A DNA stretch of 42,306 bases from Sideroxydans sp. (GTDB taxonomy: Bacteria; Pseudomonadota; Gammaproteobacteria; Burkholderiales; Gallionellaceae). The DNA lies in NCBI GenBank assembly GCA_028687425.1, contig JAQUAD010000023.1, positions 1 to 42,306 of the forward strand, read 5' to 3'. Positions 8,725-20,280 of the stretch are shown piece by piece. Each line of letters opens with the position of its first letter. Position 1 is the stretch's first letter. Below the pieces are notes generated by a model. That model had not been told where the DNA came from. It searched no databases and was given only the letters and a program-made list of their open reading frames with translations. Made by a program: the position numbers and the translations under genes.

Positions 8725-8949
8725 TTATTTCGATATCAGCGTGATGATGTCTTCCACCGACATCGCCTGCTGCGGCCGATGATCTTCCTGCTTGCGTATC
8801 TCGCAGGTCAGCACCTCGCAATAGCGGTACATCTGATGCAACTTGCGCTCGGCATCCTGCTGATCGCGGCCCGCGATCACCACGCTGACGATCCGCTGCC
8901 CGTCGCGGGTGCGGATCGAGAAATCGAATTTCTGCATGGTATCGCTCAT
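8725..8949 (-). CDS. Small conserved-looking protein of unknown function
   Basis: 74 residues, soluble, no signal peptide, no family I recognise. The first half looks like a short beta-rich unit (FDFSIRTRDGQRIVSVVIAGRD) followed by a helix (QQDAERKLHQMYRYCEV) with two cysteines, CEVLTC. The start ATG is 5 bases from the rlmB stop on the same strand, so it appears to be the last gene of an rnr-rlmB unit. High G+C and the coding-like codon use match rlmB. Could be a genus-level conserved gene; the translation as a real protein is likely but not certain. Confidence 0.65.
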   Translation of the reverse strand: MSDTMQKFDFSIRTRDGQRIVSVVIAGRDQQDAERKLHQMYRYCEVLTCEIRKQEDHRPQQAMSVEDIITLISK

Positions 8950-8954
8950 CGCAT

Positions 8955-9698
8955 TTATTTCCCCGTCATCCTCATCGCTCTGGCTTCATACAGGCAGATG
9001 CCGGTGCTGACCGAAACATTCAGGCTCTCTACGCTGCCCATCATCGGGATACGGGCCAGCTGATCGCAGGTCTCGCGCGTCAGGCGTCGCATGCCTTCGC
9101 CTTCCGCTCCCAATACCAGCGCGATCGCGCCGCTATGTTTGACGTCGCCCAGCGCAGTCTCCGCTTCGCCATCCATGCCGACCACCCAGATGTCGCGCTC
9201 CTGCAATTCGCGCAGGGTACGCGCAAGGTTGGTGACGGTGATGAACGGCACGGTATGTGCCGCGCCGCAGGCCACCTTCTCCACCGTGGCATTGATACCC
9301 ACTGCCCTGTCCTTGGGTGCGATCACTGCATGTACGCCGAAGGCATCGGCACTGCGCAGGCAGGCGCCCAGATTGTGCGGATCCTGCACGCCGTCCAGCA
9401 CCAGCAGCAAGGCCGGTTCGGTCAAGGTATCCAGTACGTCGTCCAGATGTTGTACTTTCTGTGCCGCATTGACACGGGCGGCGACACCCTGATGTCGTGC
9501 GTTGCCTGCCATGCCGTCCAGACGCTTGGCATCGACCTGAATCACGCGCACGCCGTTGCTCTCTGCCAACTTGAGCAGATCGCGCGCGCGCGGGTCTTTG
9601 CGCTGCGGATCGACATAGACTTCCAGCACGCTATCGGCGTTCTGGCGTATGCGTGCCGTGACGGCATGGAAACCGTGAATGATGCGTGACTCAGCCAT
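8955..9698 (-). CDS. rlmB: 23S rRNA (guanosine(2251)-2'-O)-methyltransferase
   Basis: SPOUT-class methyltransferase that 2'-O-methylates G2251 in the P loop of 23S rRNA. 247 residues, normal length. The N-terminal L30e-like RNA-binding part starts [12 protein letters not shown]; the SPOUT domain shows [20 protein letters not shown] (motif 1), [14 protein letters not shown] (motif 2) and [18 protein letters not shown] (motif 3), the last two forming the knotted SAM site. It overlaps the end of rnr by 8 bases, the usual rnr-rlmB arrangement, so it is co-translated with RNase R. Confidence 0.96.
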   Translation of the reverse strand: MAESRIIHGFHAVTARIRQNADSVLEVYVDPQRKDPRARDLLKLAESNGVRVIQVDAKRLDGMAGNARHQGVAARVNAAQKVQHLDDVLDTLTEPALLLVLDGVQDPHNLGACLRSADAFGVHAVIAPKDRAVGINATVEKVACGAAHTVPFITVTNLARTLRELQERDIWVVGMDGEAETALGDVKHSGAIALVLGAEGEGMRRLTRETCDQLARIPMMGSVESLNVSVSTGICLYEARAMRMTGK

Positions 9699-11997
9699 GA
9701 CGTTTTGCTCCCTTGCCAGCCTTGGCGGGCTTGCCTTGTTTTTCTGAGGCGGCAGGTTTTACCGCCTTTTTCTTGGTGCCGCTCCAGGCCCCCATGTCCA
9801 CGCCGGATGCCTCCGGCTCCGCTGCCTGCGGCTCGCTTTCAAGCACGAAATCGATCTTGGTGCTTTCCATGTCCACGCGCACCACCTTCACTTGCACGCG
9901 ATCGCCCAGACGATAGCGCTTGCCGGTGCGTTCGCCCAGCATCTGGTGTTTGGTGGCATCGAAATGGTAATAGTCTGCACCGAGTTCCGATACATGCACC
10001 AGGCCTTCCACATACAGCTCGTCCAGCGACACGAACAGGCCGAAGCCTGTGACCGACGAGATGCTGCCGGTGAACACACTGCCCAGATGGTCGCGCATGT
10101 AGAAACACTTGAGCCATGCTTCCACATCGCGTGTCGCATCGTCGGCTCTGCGCTCGGTCATGGAGCAATGTTCGCCCAACTCCGTCCACTTCAGTTTCGG
10201 CTTGTACTGTTTGTGCTCCAGCACCGCCTTGATGGCACGGTGCACCAGCAAGTCCGGGTAACGGCGGATGGGTGAAGTGAAATGCGCATAGGCTTCGTAT
10301 CCCAGTCCAAAATGGCCGGTATTATCCGGTGCATATACCGCCTGGCGCAACGAGCGCAACATCACGGTCTGCAACAGCCCGGCGTCCGGACGGCCCTTGA
10401 TCTGTTTCAACAATGCCGAATAGTCGGATGCCTGCGGATCGTCGCCACCGCCCAGTTGCAGGCCGAATTCCTTGAAGAACTCGCGCACGGTTTCCAGCTT
10501 CTCCGGCGTCGGACCCTCGTGTATGCGGTACAGCACCGGGTGCTTGTGTACCTTGAGGAAGTCCGCAGCGCATACGTTGGCGGCCAGCATGCATTCCTCG
10601 ATCAGCTTGTGCGCGTCGTTGCGCACCACCGGCACGATCTTTTCGATCTTGCCCTGATCATTGAAGATCATCTGCGTCTCGACCGTCTCGAAATCGATGG
10701 CACCGCGCTTCTCGCGCGCGTGCAGCAGGGCCTGGAACAGCTTGTAGAGGTTGTTGATGTGCGGCAGCATCTGGGCGAATTGCTGCGCGTTCTCACCCTT
10801 GGGATCGGCCAGCATGTCTGCCACCTGGGTATAGGTCAGGCGTGCATGCGAGAACATCACGGACGGATAGAAACGGTATTCGCCGATCTCGCCTTCCGCA
10901 CTGACATGCATGTCGCACACCATGCACAGACGATCCACGTTCGGATTCAGGGAGCACAGGCCGTTGGACAGTTCTTCCGGCAGCATCGGGATCACGCGAC
11001 GCGGGAAATACACGGAATTGCCGCGATTGATCGCTTCCGTATCCAGCGCGTCGCCCGGCTTCACATAGGAACTCACGTCGGCGATGGCGACCACCAGACG
11101 GAAGCCGCTGCCGCTCGATTCGCAATACACCGCATCATCAAAGTCACGCGCCGTTTCGCCGTCGATGGTGACCAGCGGCAGGTGCTTCACGCTCTCGCGG
11201 CCGGCATAGTCGGCCGGCGGCACTTCAGGAGCGAATCGCTCGGCCTGATGTTTGGCATCGTGCGGGAATTCGTTGGGCAGGTCGTGCTTGCGCAATGCGA
11301 TCTCGATCTCCATGCCGGGATCGGCATAGTTGCCCAGCACCTCGACGATGCGACCGATAGGCTGTGCATGCTTGGAAGGCTGTTGCAGGATCTCCAGCAT
11401 CACCACCTGCCCGGCCCTGGCACCACCTGCACCGCCTGCGGCCACCAGGAAATCCTGGCTGATGCGGCGGTTCTCGGCTACCACGAACTGGATGCCGTGC
11501 TCTTCATACAAACGACCCACCACGCGTGTGTTGGCATGCTCCAGCACTTCGACGATCTTGGCTTCACGACGACCGCGACGGTCCTCGCCCGCGACACGTG
11601 CCATCACGGTGTCGCCGTGCAAGGCGCTGTGCATCTCCTTGGCGCTCAGCACCAGGTCGGCACTGCCATCCTCGGGAATCAGGAAACCGAATCCATCCGG
11701 ATGGCCCTGCACCTTGCCCTTGATCAGATCCAACTTGTCCACCACGCAAATGGCGCGTTTGCGGTTGCGCATGATCTGCCCGTCGCGTTCCATGGCGCGC
11801 AGGCGGCGGATGAACAATTCTTCCTCATCGAACTCGATCTGCAGCATCGCGATCAGGTCATCCTGCTCCAGTGGCACGCCCTTCTCGGCGAGAATTTGCA
11901 GGATGAATTCCCGGCTTGGCAAGGGGTGTTCATATTGTTCGCGTTCGCGTTCCAGAAAGGGATCGAGTTCGCGGATATTTTTTTTCTTCTTCGTCAT
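9691..11997 (-). CDS. rnr: Ribonuclease R
   Basis: 3'-5' exoribonuclease that degrades structured RNA, including rRNA and mRNA, in the cytoplasm. 768 residues in RNase R order: N-terminal helix-turn-helix, two cold-shock domains ([16 protein letters not shown] in the first), the RNB catalytic domain with [16 protein letters not shown] carrying the Mg-binding aspartates, an S1 domain ([17 protein letters not shown]), and a Lys-rich tail. The ATG at 11995-11997 overlaps the -35 element of the tRNA-Leu promoter running the other way. Because a terminator lies after purA, rnr must be read from its own promoter, placed antisense to the tRNA, or by read-through. Confidence 0.96.
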   Translation of the reverse strand: MTKKKKNIRELDPFLEREREQYEHPLPSREFILQILAEKGVPLEQDDLIAMLQIEFDEEELFIRRLRAMERDGQIMRNRKRAICVVDKLDLIKGKVQGHPDGFGFLIPEDGSADLVLSAKEMHSALHGDTVMARVAGEDRRGRREAKIVEVLEHANTRVVGRLYEEHGIQFVVAENRRISQDFLVAAGGAGGARAGQVVMLEILQQPSKHAQPIGRIVEVLGNYADPGMEIEIALRKHDLPNEFPHDAKHQAERFAPEVPPADYAGRESVKHLPLVTIDGETARDFDDAVYCESSGSGFRLVVAIADVSSYVKPGDALDTEAINRGNSVYFPRRVIPMLPEELSNGLCSLNPNVDRLCMVCDMHVSAEGEIGEYRFYPSVMFSHARLTYTQVADMLADPKGENAQQFAQMLPHINNLYKLFQALLHAREKRGAIDFETVETQMIFNDQGKIEKIVPVVRNDAHKLIEECMLAANVCAADFLKVHKHPVLYRIHEGPTPEKLETVREFFKEFGLQLGGGDDPQASDYSALLKQIKGRPDAGLLQTVMLRSLRQAVYAPDNTGHFGLGYEAYAHFTSPIRRYPDLLVHRAIKAVLEHKQYKPKLKWTELGEHCSMTERRADDATRDVEAWLKCFYMRDHLGSVFTGSISSVTGFGLFVSLDELYVEGLVHVSELGADYYHFDATKHQMLGERTGKRYRLGDRVQVKVVRVDMESTKIDFVLESEPQAAEPEASGVDMGAWSGTKKKAVKPAASEKQGKPAKAGKGAKRHG

Positions 11998-12025
11998 TGA
12001 CAGACAGTCCTATAGCAATTAAAGT
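11997..12025 (+). promoter_or_regulatory. Sigma-70-type promoter of tRNA-Leu
   Basis: TTGACA (11997-12002, perfect -35), 17-base spacer, TAAAGT (12020-12025, 4 of 6 to the -10 consensus). The predicted start is about 12 bases before the tRNA, and the discriminator GCGCACCC is G/C-rich as in stringently controlled stable-RNA promoters. The -35 lies on the rnr start codon, which is read in the opposite direction. Confidence 0.6.
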
Positions 12026-12043
12026 GCGCACCCTCGAAGCATT

Positions 12044-12128
12044 GCCCAGATGGCGGAATTGGTAGACGCGCACGGTTCAGGTCCGTGTGCCGCAAGGTGT
12101 GGAGGTTCGAGTCCTCTTCTGGGCACCA
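12044..12128 (+). tRNA. tRNA-Leu(CAG)
   Basis: Full cloverleaf with a long class II variable arm. Acceptor GCCCAGA (12044-12050) pairs with TCTGGGC (12118-12124); the D arm has GGAATTGGTAGACGC; the anticodon stem CACGG/CCGTG holds loop TTCAGGT with anticodon CAG at 12078-12080 (reads CUG); the variable arm is TGCCGCAAGGTGTGG; the T arm is GAGG-TTCGAGT-CCTC. Discriminator A and an encoded CCA end the gene. The long variable arm and A73 fit leucine identity. It is followed by its own terminator and stands alone. Confidence 0.96.
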
Positions 12129-12140
12129 ATATTCAACAAG

Positions 12141-12170
12141 ACGGTTCGCGAAAGCGAACCGTTTTTGTTT
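12141..12170 (+). terminator. Rho-independent terminator of tRNA-Leu
   Basis: ACGGTTCGC (12141-12149), tetraloop GAAA, GCGAACCGT (12154-12162), followed by TTTTGTTTT: a perfect nine-pair stem with a stable GNRA loop and a T-run, 12 bases after the tRNA. Confidence 0.88.
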
Positions 12171-12285
12171 TGTGCCACGAGAAAACGAAATGCCTGCGTG
12201 CTTCGCATCATGACTCGACGGGAATCCCGAACAACAGATTACATTACCGAGCGAGTGCGAGACAGCCGCTTCCATGCACCAATTC

Positions 12286-12320
12286 AAAATGGCTCGCATA
12301 TGCGGGCCATTTTCTTTTTG
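12286..12320 (+). terminator. Second terminator-like hairpin between tRNA-Leu and purA
   Basis: AAAATGGC (12286-12293) pairs with GCCATTTT (12306-12313); the inside, CGCATATGCG, is itself a palindrome. CTTTTTG follows on the plus strand. The A/T flanks make it symmetric enough to work in either direction. It could be a backup terminator for the tRNA or for minus-strand transcription leaving purA. The 115 bases between the two plus-strand hairpins hold no recognisable gene. Confidence 0.45.
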
Positions 12321-12336
12321 CGGAACATTTTCCAAA

Positions 12337-12367
12337 CAAAAATACGCACCGCTCGCGCGGTGCGTAT
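12337..12367 (-). terminator. Rho-independent terminator of the hfq...purA operon
   Basis: Arms ATACGCACCGC (12342-12352) and GCGGTGCGTAT (12357-12367) around a TCGC loop, an 11-pair perfect stem. On the minus strand it is followed by TTTTTGTTT. It lies 27 bases after the purA stop and so closes the long minus-strand operon. Confidence 0.88.
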
Positions 12368-12393
12368 CCATACTTACCATCGACTGCACCCGC

Positions 12394-14885
<2,492 letters not shown>

Positions 14886-14887
14886 TT

Positions 14888-15073
14888 TCAGTTTATCCAG
14901 TAAATCAGCAGTAAACCGCTCAACATCAGCGTCAAACCGAGAAATCTCACCTGTCCATCATGTAGCTGCGACAGGTTACGCAACGTCTGGCGCCAGGGCT
15001 TGGGAAAGATGAAAGGCATCAAGCCCTCCAGCACCAACATCAAGCCCAGTGCCGCCAGCCAGAAATCAAGCAT
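14888..15073 (-). CDS. DUF2065 small inner-membrane protein (YjeT-like)
   Basis: 61 residues with two predicted membrane helices: FWLAALGLMLVLEGLMPFIF (4-23) and FLGLTLMLSGLLLIYWI (44-60), joined by a short polar loop KPWRQTLRNLSQLHDGQ. The E-x-L-x-P pattern in helix 1 and the RxxG/L start of helix 2 match DUF2065, which in proteobacteria regularly lies between hflC and hisZ/purA. Function is not established; context suggests a link to the HflKC membrane complex. Confidence 0.88.
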   Translation of the reverse strand: MLDFWLAALGLMLVLEGLMPFIFPKPWRQTLRNLSQLHDGQVRFLGLTLMLSGLLLIYWIN

Positions 15074-15079
15074 CGTCTA

Positions 15080-15958
15080 CTACTGTGCAGCTTTGCCGGA
15101 ATTCTTCAGGTATTTGAAGAATGCAGAGCTCGGATCGATCACCATCACATCGCCCTTGTCCTTGAAAGTCTGTTTATACGCTTCCAGGCTGCGATAGAAG
15201 GAGAAGAATTCCGTATTGCGGCCAAACGCGGCGGCATACAAGGCGGTTGCCTTCGCATCGCCCTCGCCCTTGATCTTCTGCGCATCGCGGTAGGCATTGG
15301 CCAGGATCACCTGACGCTGCTTGTCCGCATCGGCTCGGATCTTTTCGCTTTCCGCATTACCGGTCGCACGCAGCTCGTTGGCCACACGCTTACGCTCGGC
15401 TTCCATGCGGCTGTAGACGGAACCGCTGATCTCGACCGGGAAATCGACACGCTTCAAACGCACGTCCAGCACTTCCACGCCGATCTGGCGCGCATCGCCG
15501 TCAGTCTTCTCCTGCACCACCTGCATCAACTTGTCGCGCTTGCCGGACACCACATCATGGATGGTCAGCTTGCCGAACTCCTCGCGCATCGCGGAATTGA
15601 CCGTCTGCATCAAGCGCGTCTGCGCACGTGCCTCGTCACCACCCACACTGATGTAGTACTGCTTGACGTCGAAGATGCGCCATTTCACGTAGGAATCGAC
15701 CAGCACGTTCTTCTTCTCGGCCGTGATGAAACGCTCCGGCTCGGCCGCATCCAGCGTGAGGATGCGCGAATCGAAGAAGCGTACATTCTGTACCAGCGGC
15801 AACTTGAATTTGAGTCCCGGTGTCGTCTCCAGACGCATCACCTCACCCAACTGGAACACAATGGCCGCCTGACGCTGATCCACCACGAAGGTGCTCATGC
15901 TCAGCAGGATCAGCGCGATGATCACGCCCACCAACAGATTTCTGATTTTCATACTCAT
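15080..15958 (-). CDS. hflC: HflC, subunit of the HflKC protease-regulator complex
   Basis: SPFH/prohibitin-family membrane protein that forms with HflK a large cage around the FtsH protease in the periplasmic leaflet. 292 residues. One N-terminal helix (LLVGVIIALILLSMSTFVV) precedes the SPFH domain (VDQRQAAIVFQLGEV...) and a long Ala/Glu-rich coiled coil (RKRVANELRATGNAESEKIRAD). It immediately abuts hflK (next base after the hflK stop), so the two subunits are produced together. Confidence 0.95.
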   Translation of the reverse strand: MSMKIRNLLVGVIIALILLSMSTFVVDQRQAAIVFQLGEVMRLETTPGLKFKLPLVQNVRFFDSRILTLDAAEPERFITAEKKNVLVDSYVKWRIFDVKQYYISVGGDEARAQTRLMQTVNSAMREEFGKLTIHDVVSGKRDKLMQVVQEKTDGDARQIGVEVLDVRLKRVDFPVEISGSVYSRMEAERKRVANELRATGNAESEKIRADADKQRQVILANAYRDAQKIKGEGDAKATALYAAAFGRNTEFFSFYRSLEAYKQTFKDKGDVMVIDPSSAFFKYLKNSGKAAQ

Positions 15959-17131
15959 TTAGCGTGCCTCCCGTTCACGGCCCAACATCAGCTCGCGCGC
16001 GCGTTGGGGCATGTAATCCGTCACCGGAGCTTGTTCAGCGGATTTGGTTGTTGCCTGAGGCCCTGCAATTGCCCCCGTTTGCTGCATCAGTTTATCCAGC
16101 GGCAGGTAAAGCAGACTGCCGTTCGAATTCTTCTGGTCGATCATCACCTTGCTGCTGCTGGTCATGATCTGCTGCACCATGTCGATATACATGCGCTCGC
16201 GTGTGACTTGGGGAGCTTTTTCGTACTCAGCCAGAATCTGTTTGAAGCGGCTGGCATCACCCTCGGCGTTGGCGATCACGCTTTGCTTGTAACCGGCGGC
16301 CTCTTCCATCAAGCGCGCCGCAGCACCTTTTGCCTTGGGCACTACGTCATTGGCATAAGCCTGACCTTCGTTCTTCTGACGTTCCCTGTCCTGACCGGCC
16401 TTCACCGCGTCATCGAACGCGGCCTGCACCTGCTCGGGCGGCTGGGCGTTCTGCATGGTCAGCTTGCTGATGATGATGCCGGACTTGTAACGGTCCAGGA
16501 TGTCCTGCATCAGGCGCGTGGTCTCACCGGCGACCTCTTCACGACCTTCGTACAGCACAAAGTCCATCTTGCTGCGGCCAACCACTTCGCGAATCGCCGT
16601 TTCTGCCGATTGGCGCACGTTCTCATCCGGGCTGCGGTTGTTGAACAGGTAGGCACCCGGGTCCTTCAGGAAATATTGCACAGCGAACTGGATATCGATG
16701 ATGTTCTCATCGTCAGTCAGCATCAGCGACTCGCGCAACACCTTGTTCTTCACGTTGTCACGGTAGCCCACTTCGATGGTGCGCACCTGGCTCAGGTTGA
16801 CGATCTCGACGGTTTCCACCGGATACGGCAGATGCCAGCGCGGACCGGCTTCGGTCGTCTCGATCTGCTTGCCGAAGCGCAGCACGACGCCACGCTGACC
16901 TTCATCCACGATGTAGAAGCCGCTGGCGACCCAGATCAGGGCCACGATCAGCACGATCAGTCCGATGCCCATGCCGCCGCCTGCGCTGCCAGTGCCGCCG
17001 GATTTGGGGGCTGAACTGCCTCGTCCACCAAAGATGGATTCGATCTTGCGATTCAGGTTACGCACGACCTCTTCCAGATCGGGCGGCCCACCATTGTTGT
17101 TCTTTCCCCACTGCGGGTCATTCAATCCCAT
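15959..17131 (-). CDS. hflK: HflK, subunit of the HflKC protease-regulator complex
   Basis: Partner of HflC in regulating FtsH. 390 residues: a Gly/Pro-rich cytoplasmic N-terminus (PQWGKNNNGGPPDLEEV), a membrane helix (GIGLIVLIVALIWVASGFYI, about 58-77), the SPFH domain beginning VDEGQRGVVLRFGK, and a coiled-coil region (VPKAKGAAARLMEEA). The N-terminal WG...GPPDLE..... motif is characteristic of HflK against HflC. It follows hflX by 19 bases. Confidence 0.95.
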   Translation of the reverse strand: MGLNDPQWGKNNNGGPPDLEEVVRNLNRKIESIFGGRGSSAPKSGGTGSAGGGMGIGLIVLIVALIWVASGFYIVDEGQRGVVLRFGKQIETTEAGPRWHLPYPVETVEIVNLSQVRTIEVGYRDNVKNKVLRESLMLTDDENIIDIQFAVQYFLKDPGAYLFNNRSPDENVRQSAETAIREVVGRSKMDFVLYEGREEVAGETTRLMQDILDRYKSGIIISKLTMQNAQPPEQVQAAFDDAVKAGQDRERQKNEGQAYANDVVPKAKGAAARLMEEAAGYKQSVIANAEGDASRFKQILAEYEKAPQVTRERMYIDMVQQIMTSSSKVMIDQKNSNGSLLYLPLDKLMQQTGAIAGPQATTKSAEQAPVTDYMPQRARELMLGREREAR

Positions 17132-17150
17132 GATTCCTCACACTTTCCAA

Positions 17151-18296
17151 TCAATGATTGTTCAACGGATGCCATTCTTCGGCCGGTTTTTGCTGAGTCG
17201 GTGTATCACGAACCTCTGTCAGTGCATCGCGCAAAGCATCTACACCAGCGCCTGTTTTTGCACTCAAATGAATGGCCGCGATATTACCATACTCGTCGCG
17301 CCTGACGTCCGGCGGCAAACCCTGCAGATCTATCTTGTTGTAGATCACGATCTGGGGGATATCCTCGGCCCCGACTTCCTTCAGCACCTTGTTCACTTCA
17401 GCCACCTGATCGTTGCGTTCCGGGCTGTTCACATCGACCACGTGCAGCAACAGATCGGCCTGCGCGGTCTCTTCCAGCGTACTGCGGAAAGCCGCCACCA
17501 GACCATGCGGCAAATGCCGGATGAAGCCCACCGTATCCGACAGCACCACCTGGCAAGGGCTATCGCCCTGCAGGAACAGCTTTCGCGCGGTGGTATCCAG
17601 CGTTGCGAACAGCTGGTTGGCCACATACGTCCCGGCGTTGGTCATGCGGTTGAACAAAGTGGATTTGCCGGCATTGGTGTAGCCCACGATGGACACGGAC
17701 AGCACATCCGAACGGTTGCGGGCACGCCGCTGCAATTGCCGGTGGCGCTTGATCTGTTTCAGGCGTTCGTTCAGCAGATGCACCCGGCGATCCAGTTTGC
17801 GCCGGTCCAGTTCCAGTTGCGTCTCGCCGGGGCCGCGCGCACCGACCGCATGCTTCTGCTGCCCCATGTCCATGTTCATGCCGGCCAGGCGGGTGGACAG
17901 GTATTTGAGCTGGGCCAGCTCCACTTGCACCTTGCCTTCATGGCTCTGCGCGCGCAGGGCGAAAATATCCAGGATCAGCATGGTGCGGTCGATCACCCGC
18001 GCTTGTATCTTGGCACTCAGATTGCGCATCTGCGCGGGAGACAGGTCGTGATTGAAGATGACCAGCGGCGCTTCCAGTTCCTCGACCCGGGCGGCGATCT
18101 CATCCACCTTGCCGCTGCCGGCAAAGGTCGCTGGATCGGGGCGTTGTCGCTTGCCTTCGATCAGCGCAAGGACTTCCACCCCTGCACTTTCAGCGAGCAA
18201 ACGCAGCTCCTCCAGACTCTCTGCGTAGTCCGGCGCGCCAAAATCAAGACTGACCAATACCGCCGTATTGGGCGCAGTCGTTGATTCGGACATCAC
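17151..18296 (-). CDS. hflX: Ribosome-associated GTPase HflX
   Basis: GTPase that binds the 50S subunit and splits stalled or heat-damaged ribosomes. 381 residues: the N-terminal HflX domain with the linker [16 protein letters not shown], then the G domain with G1 [13 protein letters not shown]3 DTVGFI and G4 NKID. The C-terminus WHPLNNH is short. The start at 18296 overlaps the hfq stop by 4 bases (ATGA), the widely conserved hfq-hflX coupling. Confidence 0.95.
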   Translation of the reverse strand: MMSESTTAPNTAVLVSLDFGAPDYAESLEELRLLAESAGVEVLALIEGKRQRPDPATFAGSGKVDEIAARVEELEAPLVIFNHDLSPAQMRNLSAKIQARVIDRTMLILDIFALRAQSHEGKVQVELAQLKYLSTRLAGMNMDMGQQKHAVGARGPGETQLELDRRKLDRRVHLLNERLKQIKRHRQLQRRARNRSDVLSVSIVGYTNAGKSTLFNRMTNAGTYVANQLFATLDTTARKLFLQGDSPCQVVLSDTVGFIRHLPHGLVAAFRSTLEETAQADLLLHVVDVNSPERNDQVAEVNKVLKEVGAEDIPQIVIYNKIDLQGLPPDVRRDEYGNIAAIHLSAKTGAGVDALRDALTEVRDTPTQQKPAEEWHPLNNH

Positions 18297-18523
18297 TGCT
18301 CGTCGTAGGGAATGGAGATGGCGCGGGCCGGGACGATGGTTGAGATGGCGTGTTTGTAGACCATCTGCGTGACGGTGTTCTTCAACAGCACCACATATTG
18401 ATCGAACGAATCAATCTGACCTTGCAGCTTGATACCGTTGACCAGATAGATTGCGACCTGCACATGTTCCTTGCGCAATGCGTTCAGGAACGGGTCTTGT
18501 AATTGTTGCCCTTTAGTACTCAT
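18293..18523 (-). CDS. hfq: RNA chaperone Hfq
   Basis: Hexameric Sm-like protein that pairs small RNAs with mRNAs. 76 residues, the short betaproteobacterial form without the long acidic tail. Sm1 runs through [21 protein letters not shown], with the proximal-face residues (Gln8/Gln9 near [10 protein letters not shown] and the IDSFDQY turn), and Sm2 has the YKHAIST motif carrying the catalytic-site Lys-His. It heads the hfq-hflX-hflK-hflC unit. In most relatives der lies directly upstream; here cheB does, 110 bases away, which leaves room for a promoter but no clear one is seen. Confidence 0.97.
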   Translation of the reverse strand: MSTKGQQLQDPFLNALRKEHVQVAIYLVNGIKLQGQIDSFDQYVVLLKNTVTQMVYKHAISTIVPARAISIPYDEQ

Positions 18524-18633
18524 GATAGTCGGCTCGTATTGTGGTTAAAACGCCGCCACTGTACTGGAAAAGTCTGGCTTGCGAAAGGGAAAACGCTGTC
18601 TGCAGCATACGGAAAACACCCCCTCTGATCAGA

Positions 18634-19710
18634 CTATCGGTTGGCCCCGACGGCCATAATGGCGTGCGGGAGATCGCCCAGGGGCATGATGCGGCATGCC
18701 GCGTCCAGTTTGACCGCTTCCTTGGGCATACCGTACACCACGCAAGTAGCCTCATCCTGGGCGATCGTATGCGCACCCGCTTCGCGCATTTCCTTCAAAC
18801 CGCGCGCGCCATCGTCCCCCATGCCGGTCATGATGATGCCGAGCGCATTGGACCCGGCGCACTTGGCGGCCGAACGGAACAGCACATCGACAGAGGGACG
18901 GTGGCGGTTGACCAATGGGCCATCCACCACATCGACGTGATATTGCGCCCCGCTGCGTTTGAGCAGCATATGCTTGCCACCGGGGGCGATCAGCGCCAGC
19001 CCCGGCACCACGCGATCTCCGCTCTTTGCTTCCCGCACCTCGATCTGGCAGATGCTGTTCAGACGATTGGCGAACGCCTCGGTGAATTTTTCCGGCATGT
19101 GCTGCACGATGACGATACCGGGGCTGACGCGCGGCAGGCGCGTCAGTACGGCTTCCAGCGCCTGCGTACCGCCGGTGGAAGTACCGATGACAGCCACTGC
19201 ATCCGTGGTCTGCGCCATCGCGTGCCCGCTGGTAGCCGACAGCACGGCATCCGCTGTCAGCTTGGGAGGCACCGGCAAGGAGGCATGGTGCACACCGACC
19301 CGTTTCAGGTTGGCCTTGGCGGCCGCCTTGACTGTGGCAATCAGATTGTCAGAAGCATCTTCAAGAAAGTTTTTGAGTCCAATCTTGGGCTTGGTGACGA
19401 TGCTCACCGCACCGGCAGACAGCGCCTGCATGGTGGTTTCCGCCCCTTTGTCGGTCAGGGTGGAACAGATCACGACCGGCGTGGGATGTTCGGACATGAT
19501 CTTTTTCAGAAAGGTGATGCCGTCCATACGCGGCATCTCCACATCCAGCACGATCACATCGGGCCAATCCTTGTTCATCTTTTCCAGCGCAAATACCGGG
19601 TCGGATGCCACCCCCATGACCTCAATGGCAGGATCGGCCGACAGCGTCGCCGTCAACACCTGTCTCACCACCGCGGAATCATCCACGATCAGCACGCGTA
19701 TTTTGCTCAT
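18634..19710 (-). CDS. cheB: Chemotaxis protein-glutamate methylesterase/glutamine deamidase CheB
   Basis: Removes methyl groups from receptors and deamidates them, giving adaptation when phosphorylated by CheA. 358 residues: receiver domain with Asp10, Asp11, phosphoacceptor Asp56 ([13 protein letters not shown]) and Lys107, a linker of about 45 residues (Ala/Lys-rich), and the CheB esterase domain with Ser178 ([10 protein letters not shown]), His204 (QHMPEKFT) and Asp300 (GMGDDGARG) as the catalytic triad. Last gene of the chemotaxis operon; it starts on the base after the cheD stop. Confidence 0.96.
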   Translation of the reverse strand: MSKIRVLIVDDSAVVRQVLTATLSADPAIEVMGVASDPVFALEKMNKDWPDVIVLDVEMPRMDGITFLKKIMSEHPTPVVICSTLTDKGAETTMQALSAGAVSIVTKPKIGLKNFLEDASDNLIATVKAAAKANLKRVGVHHASLPVPPKLTADAVLSATSGHAMAQTTDAVAVIGTSTGGTQALEAVLTRLPRVSPGIVIVQHMPEKFTEAFANRLNSICQIEVREAKSGDRVVPGLALIAPGGKHMLLKRSGAQYHVDVVDGPLVNRHRPSVDVLFRSAAKCAGSNALGIIMTGMGDDGARGLKEMREAGAHTIAQDEATCVVYGMPKEAVKLDAACRIMPLGDLPHAIMAVGANR

Positions 19711-20280
19711 TTATTTTTTTATCTCCCGAATCGGAATCAGCGGCGTTGACGCCGCCACATGCTTCATCCATGCATCGCCGCTCCAGATGTCGAACAGCAA
19801 CTGACGGTGCCCTTGCCCTCCCAGATGCTCGGCATGGATGGAAAAACCGTACTTCTGAACCAGATAGTAGGCCACCTGCCGATTGCGGCAGTTCACCCTG
19901 GGGCACACACCATCCGGTTTCGAATGGGCAACATCAGGACTGCATCGTGCACAACCGTGATTCCCCGCTACAGGAAACATATTGCCGGCGCCGAATATCT
20001 TGACCTGATATTCGGCAGGTCTGGTGTTGGCTGCCCGAATCTCGCGCATGAACAACTCCATCGCCTCATCGGCATATTTCCCATCCAGCTCACCACTACG
20101 TTTTTGCCCTCGCGTAGGAAGCATGTAATGACACATACCGCCGATCAACTTTGTCGGATGCCATACCGCAATCGAAACGCACGACCCCAGCACGGTGCGG
20201 ATGCGTGTCGCGCTGTCGCCGAAATAGAAATCCCCCGGCTGCAGGAATATTTCGATCACATGTTCGGGTTTGTTATGCAT
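19711..20280 (-). CDS. cheD: Chemoreceptor glutamine deamidase CheD
   Basis: Deamidates specific receptor glutamines; in other bacteria it also binds CheC. No cheC is present here. 189 residues. Catalytic Cys34 lies in VLGSCVSIAVW and His51 in GGMCHYMLP; KIFGAGNMFP follows. The family fold is then interrupted by a cysteine-rich stretch (Cys110, 113, 126, 131: CxxC, 12 residues, CxxxxC) before RQVAYYLVQKYGF, and the C-terminus is extended. Whether those cysteines bind a metal is unknown. The end of cheR overlaps its start by 8 bases. Confidence 0.93.
   Translation of the reverse strand: MHNKPEHVIEIFLQPGDFYFGDSATRIRTVLGSCVSIAVWHPTKLIGGMCHYMLPTRGQKRSGELDGKYADEAMELFMREIRAANTRPAEYQVKIFGAGNMFPVAGNHGCARCSPDVAHSKPDGVCPRVNCRNRQVAYYLVQKYGFSIHAEHLGGQGHRQLLFDIWSGDAWMKHVAASTPLIPIREIKK

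Noticed and set aside
10282-12000. A 572-codon open frame on the plus strand across rnr
   Set aside because: Antisense to intact RNase R motifs; no ribosome site or family resemblance.
15557-18284. Long plus-strand open frames opposite hflK, hflC and hflX
   Set aside because: Shadows of conserved genes; composition is that of reverse-complemented codons.
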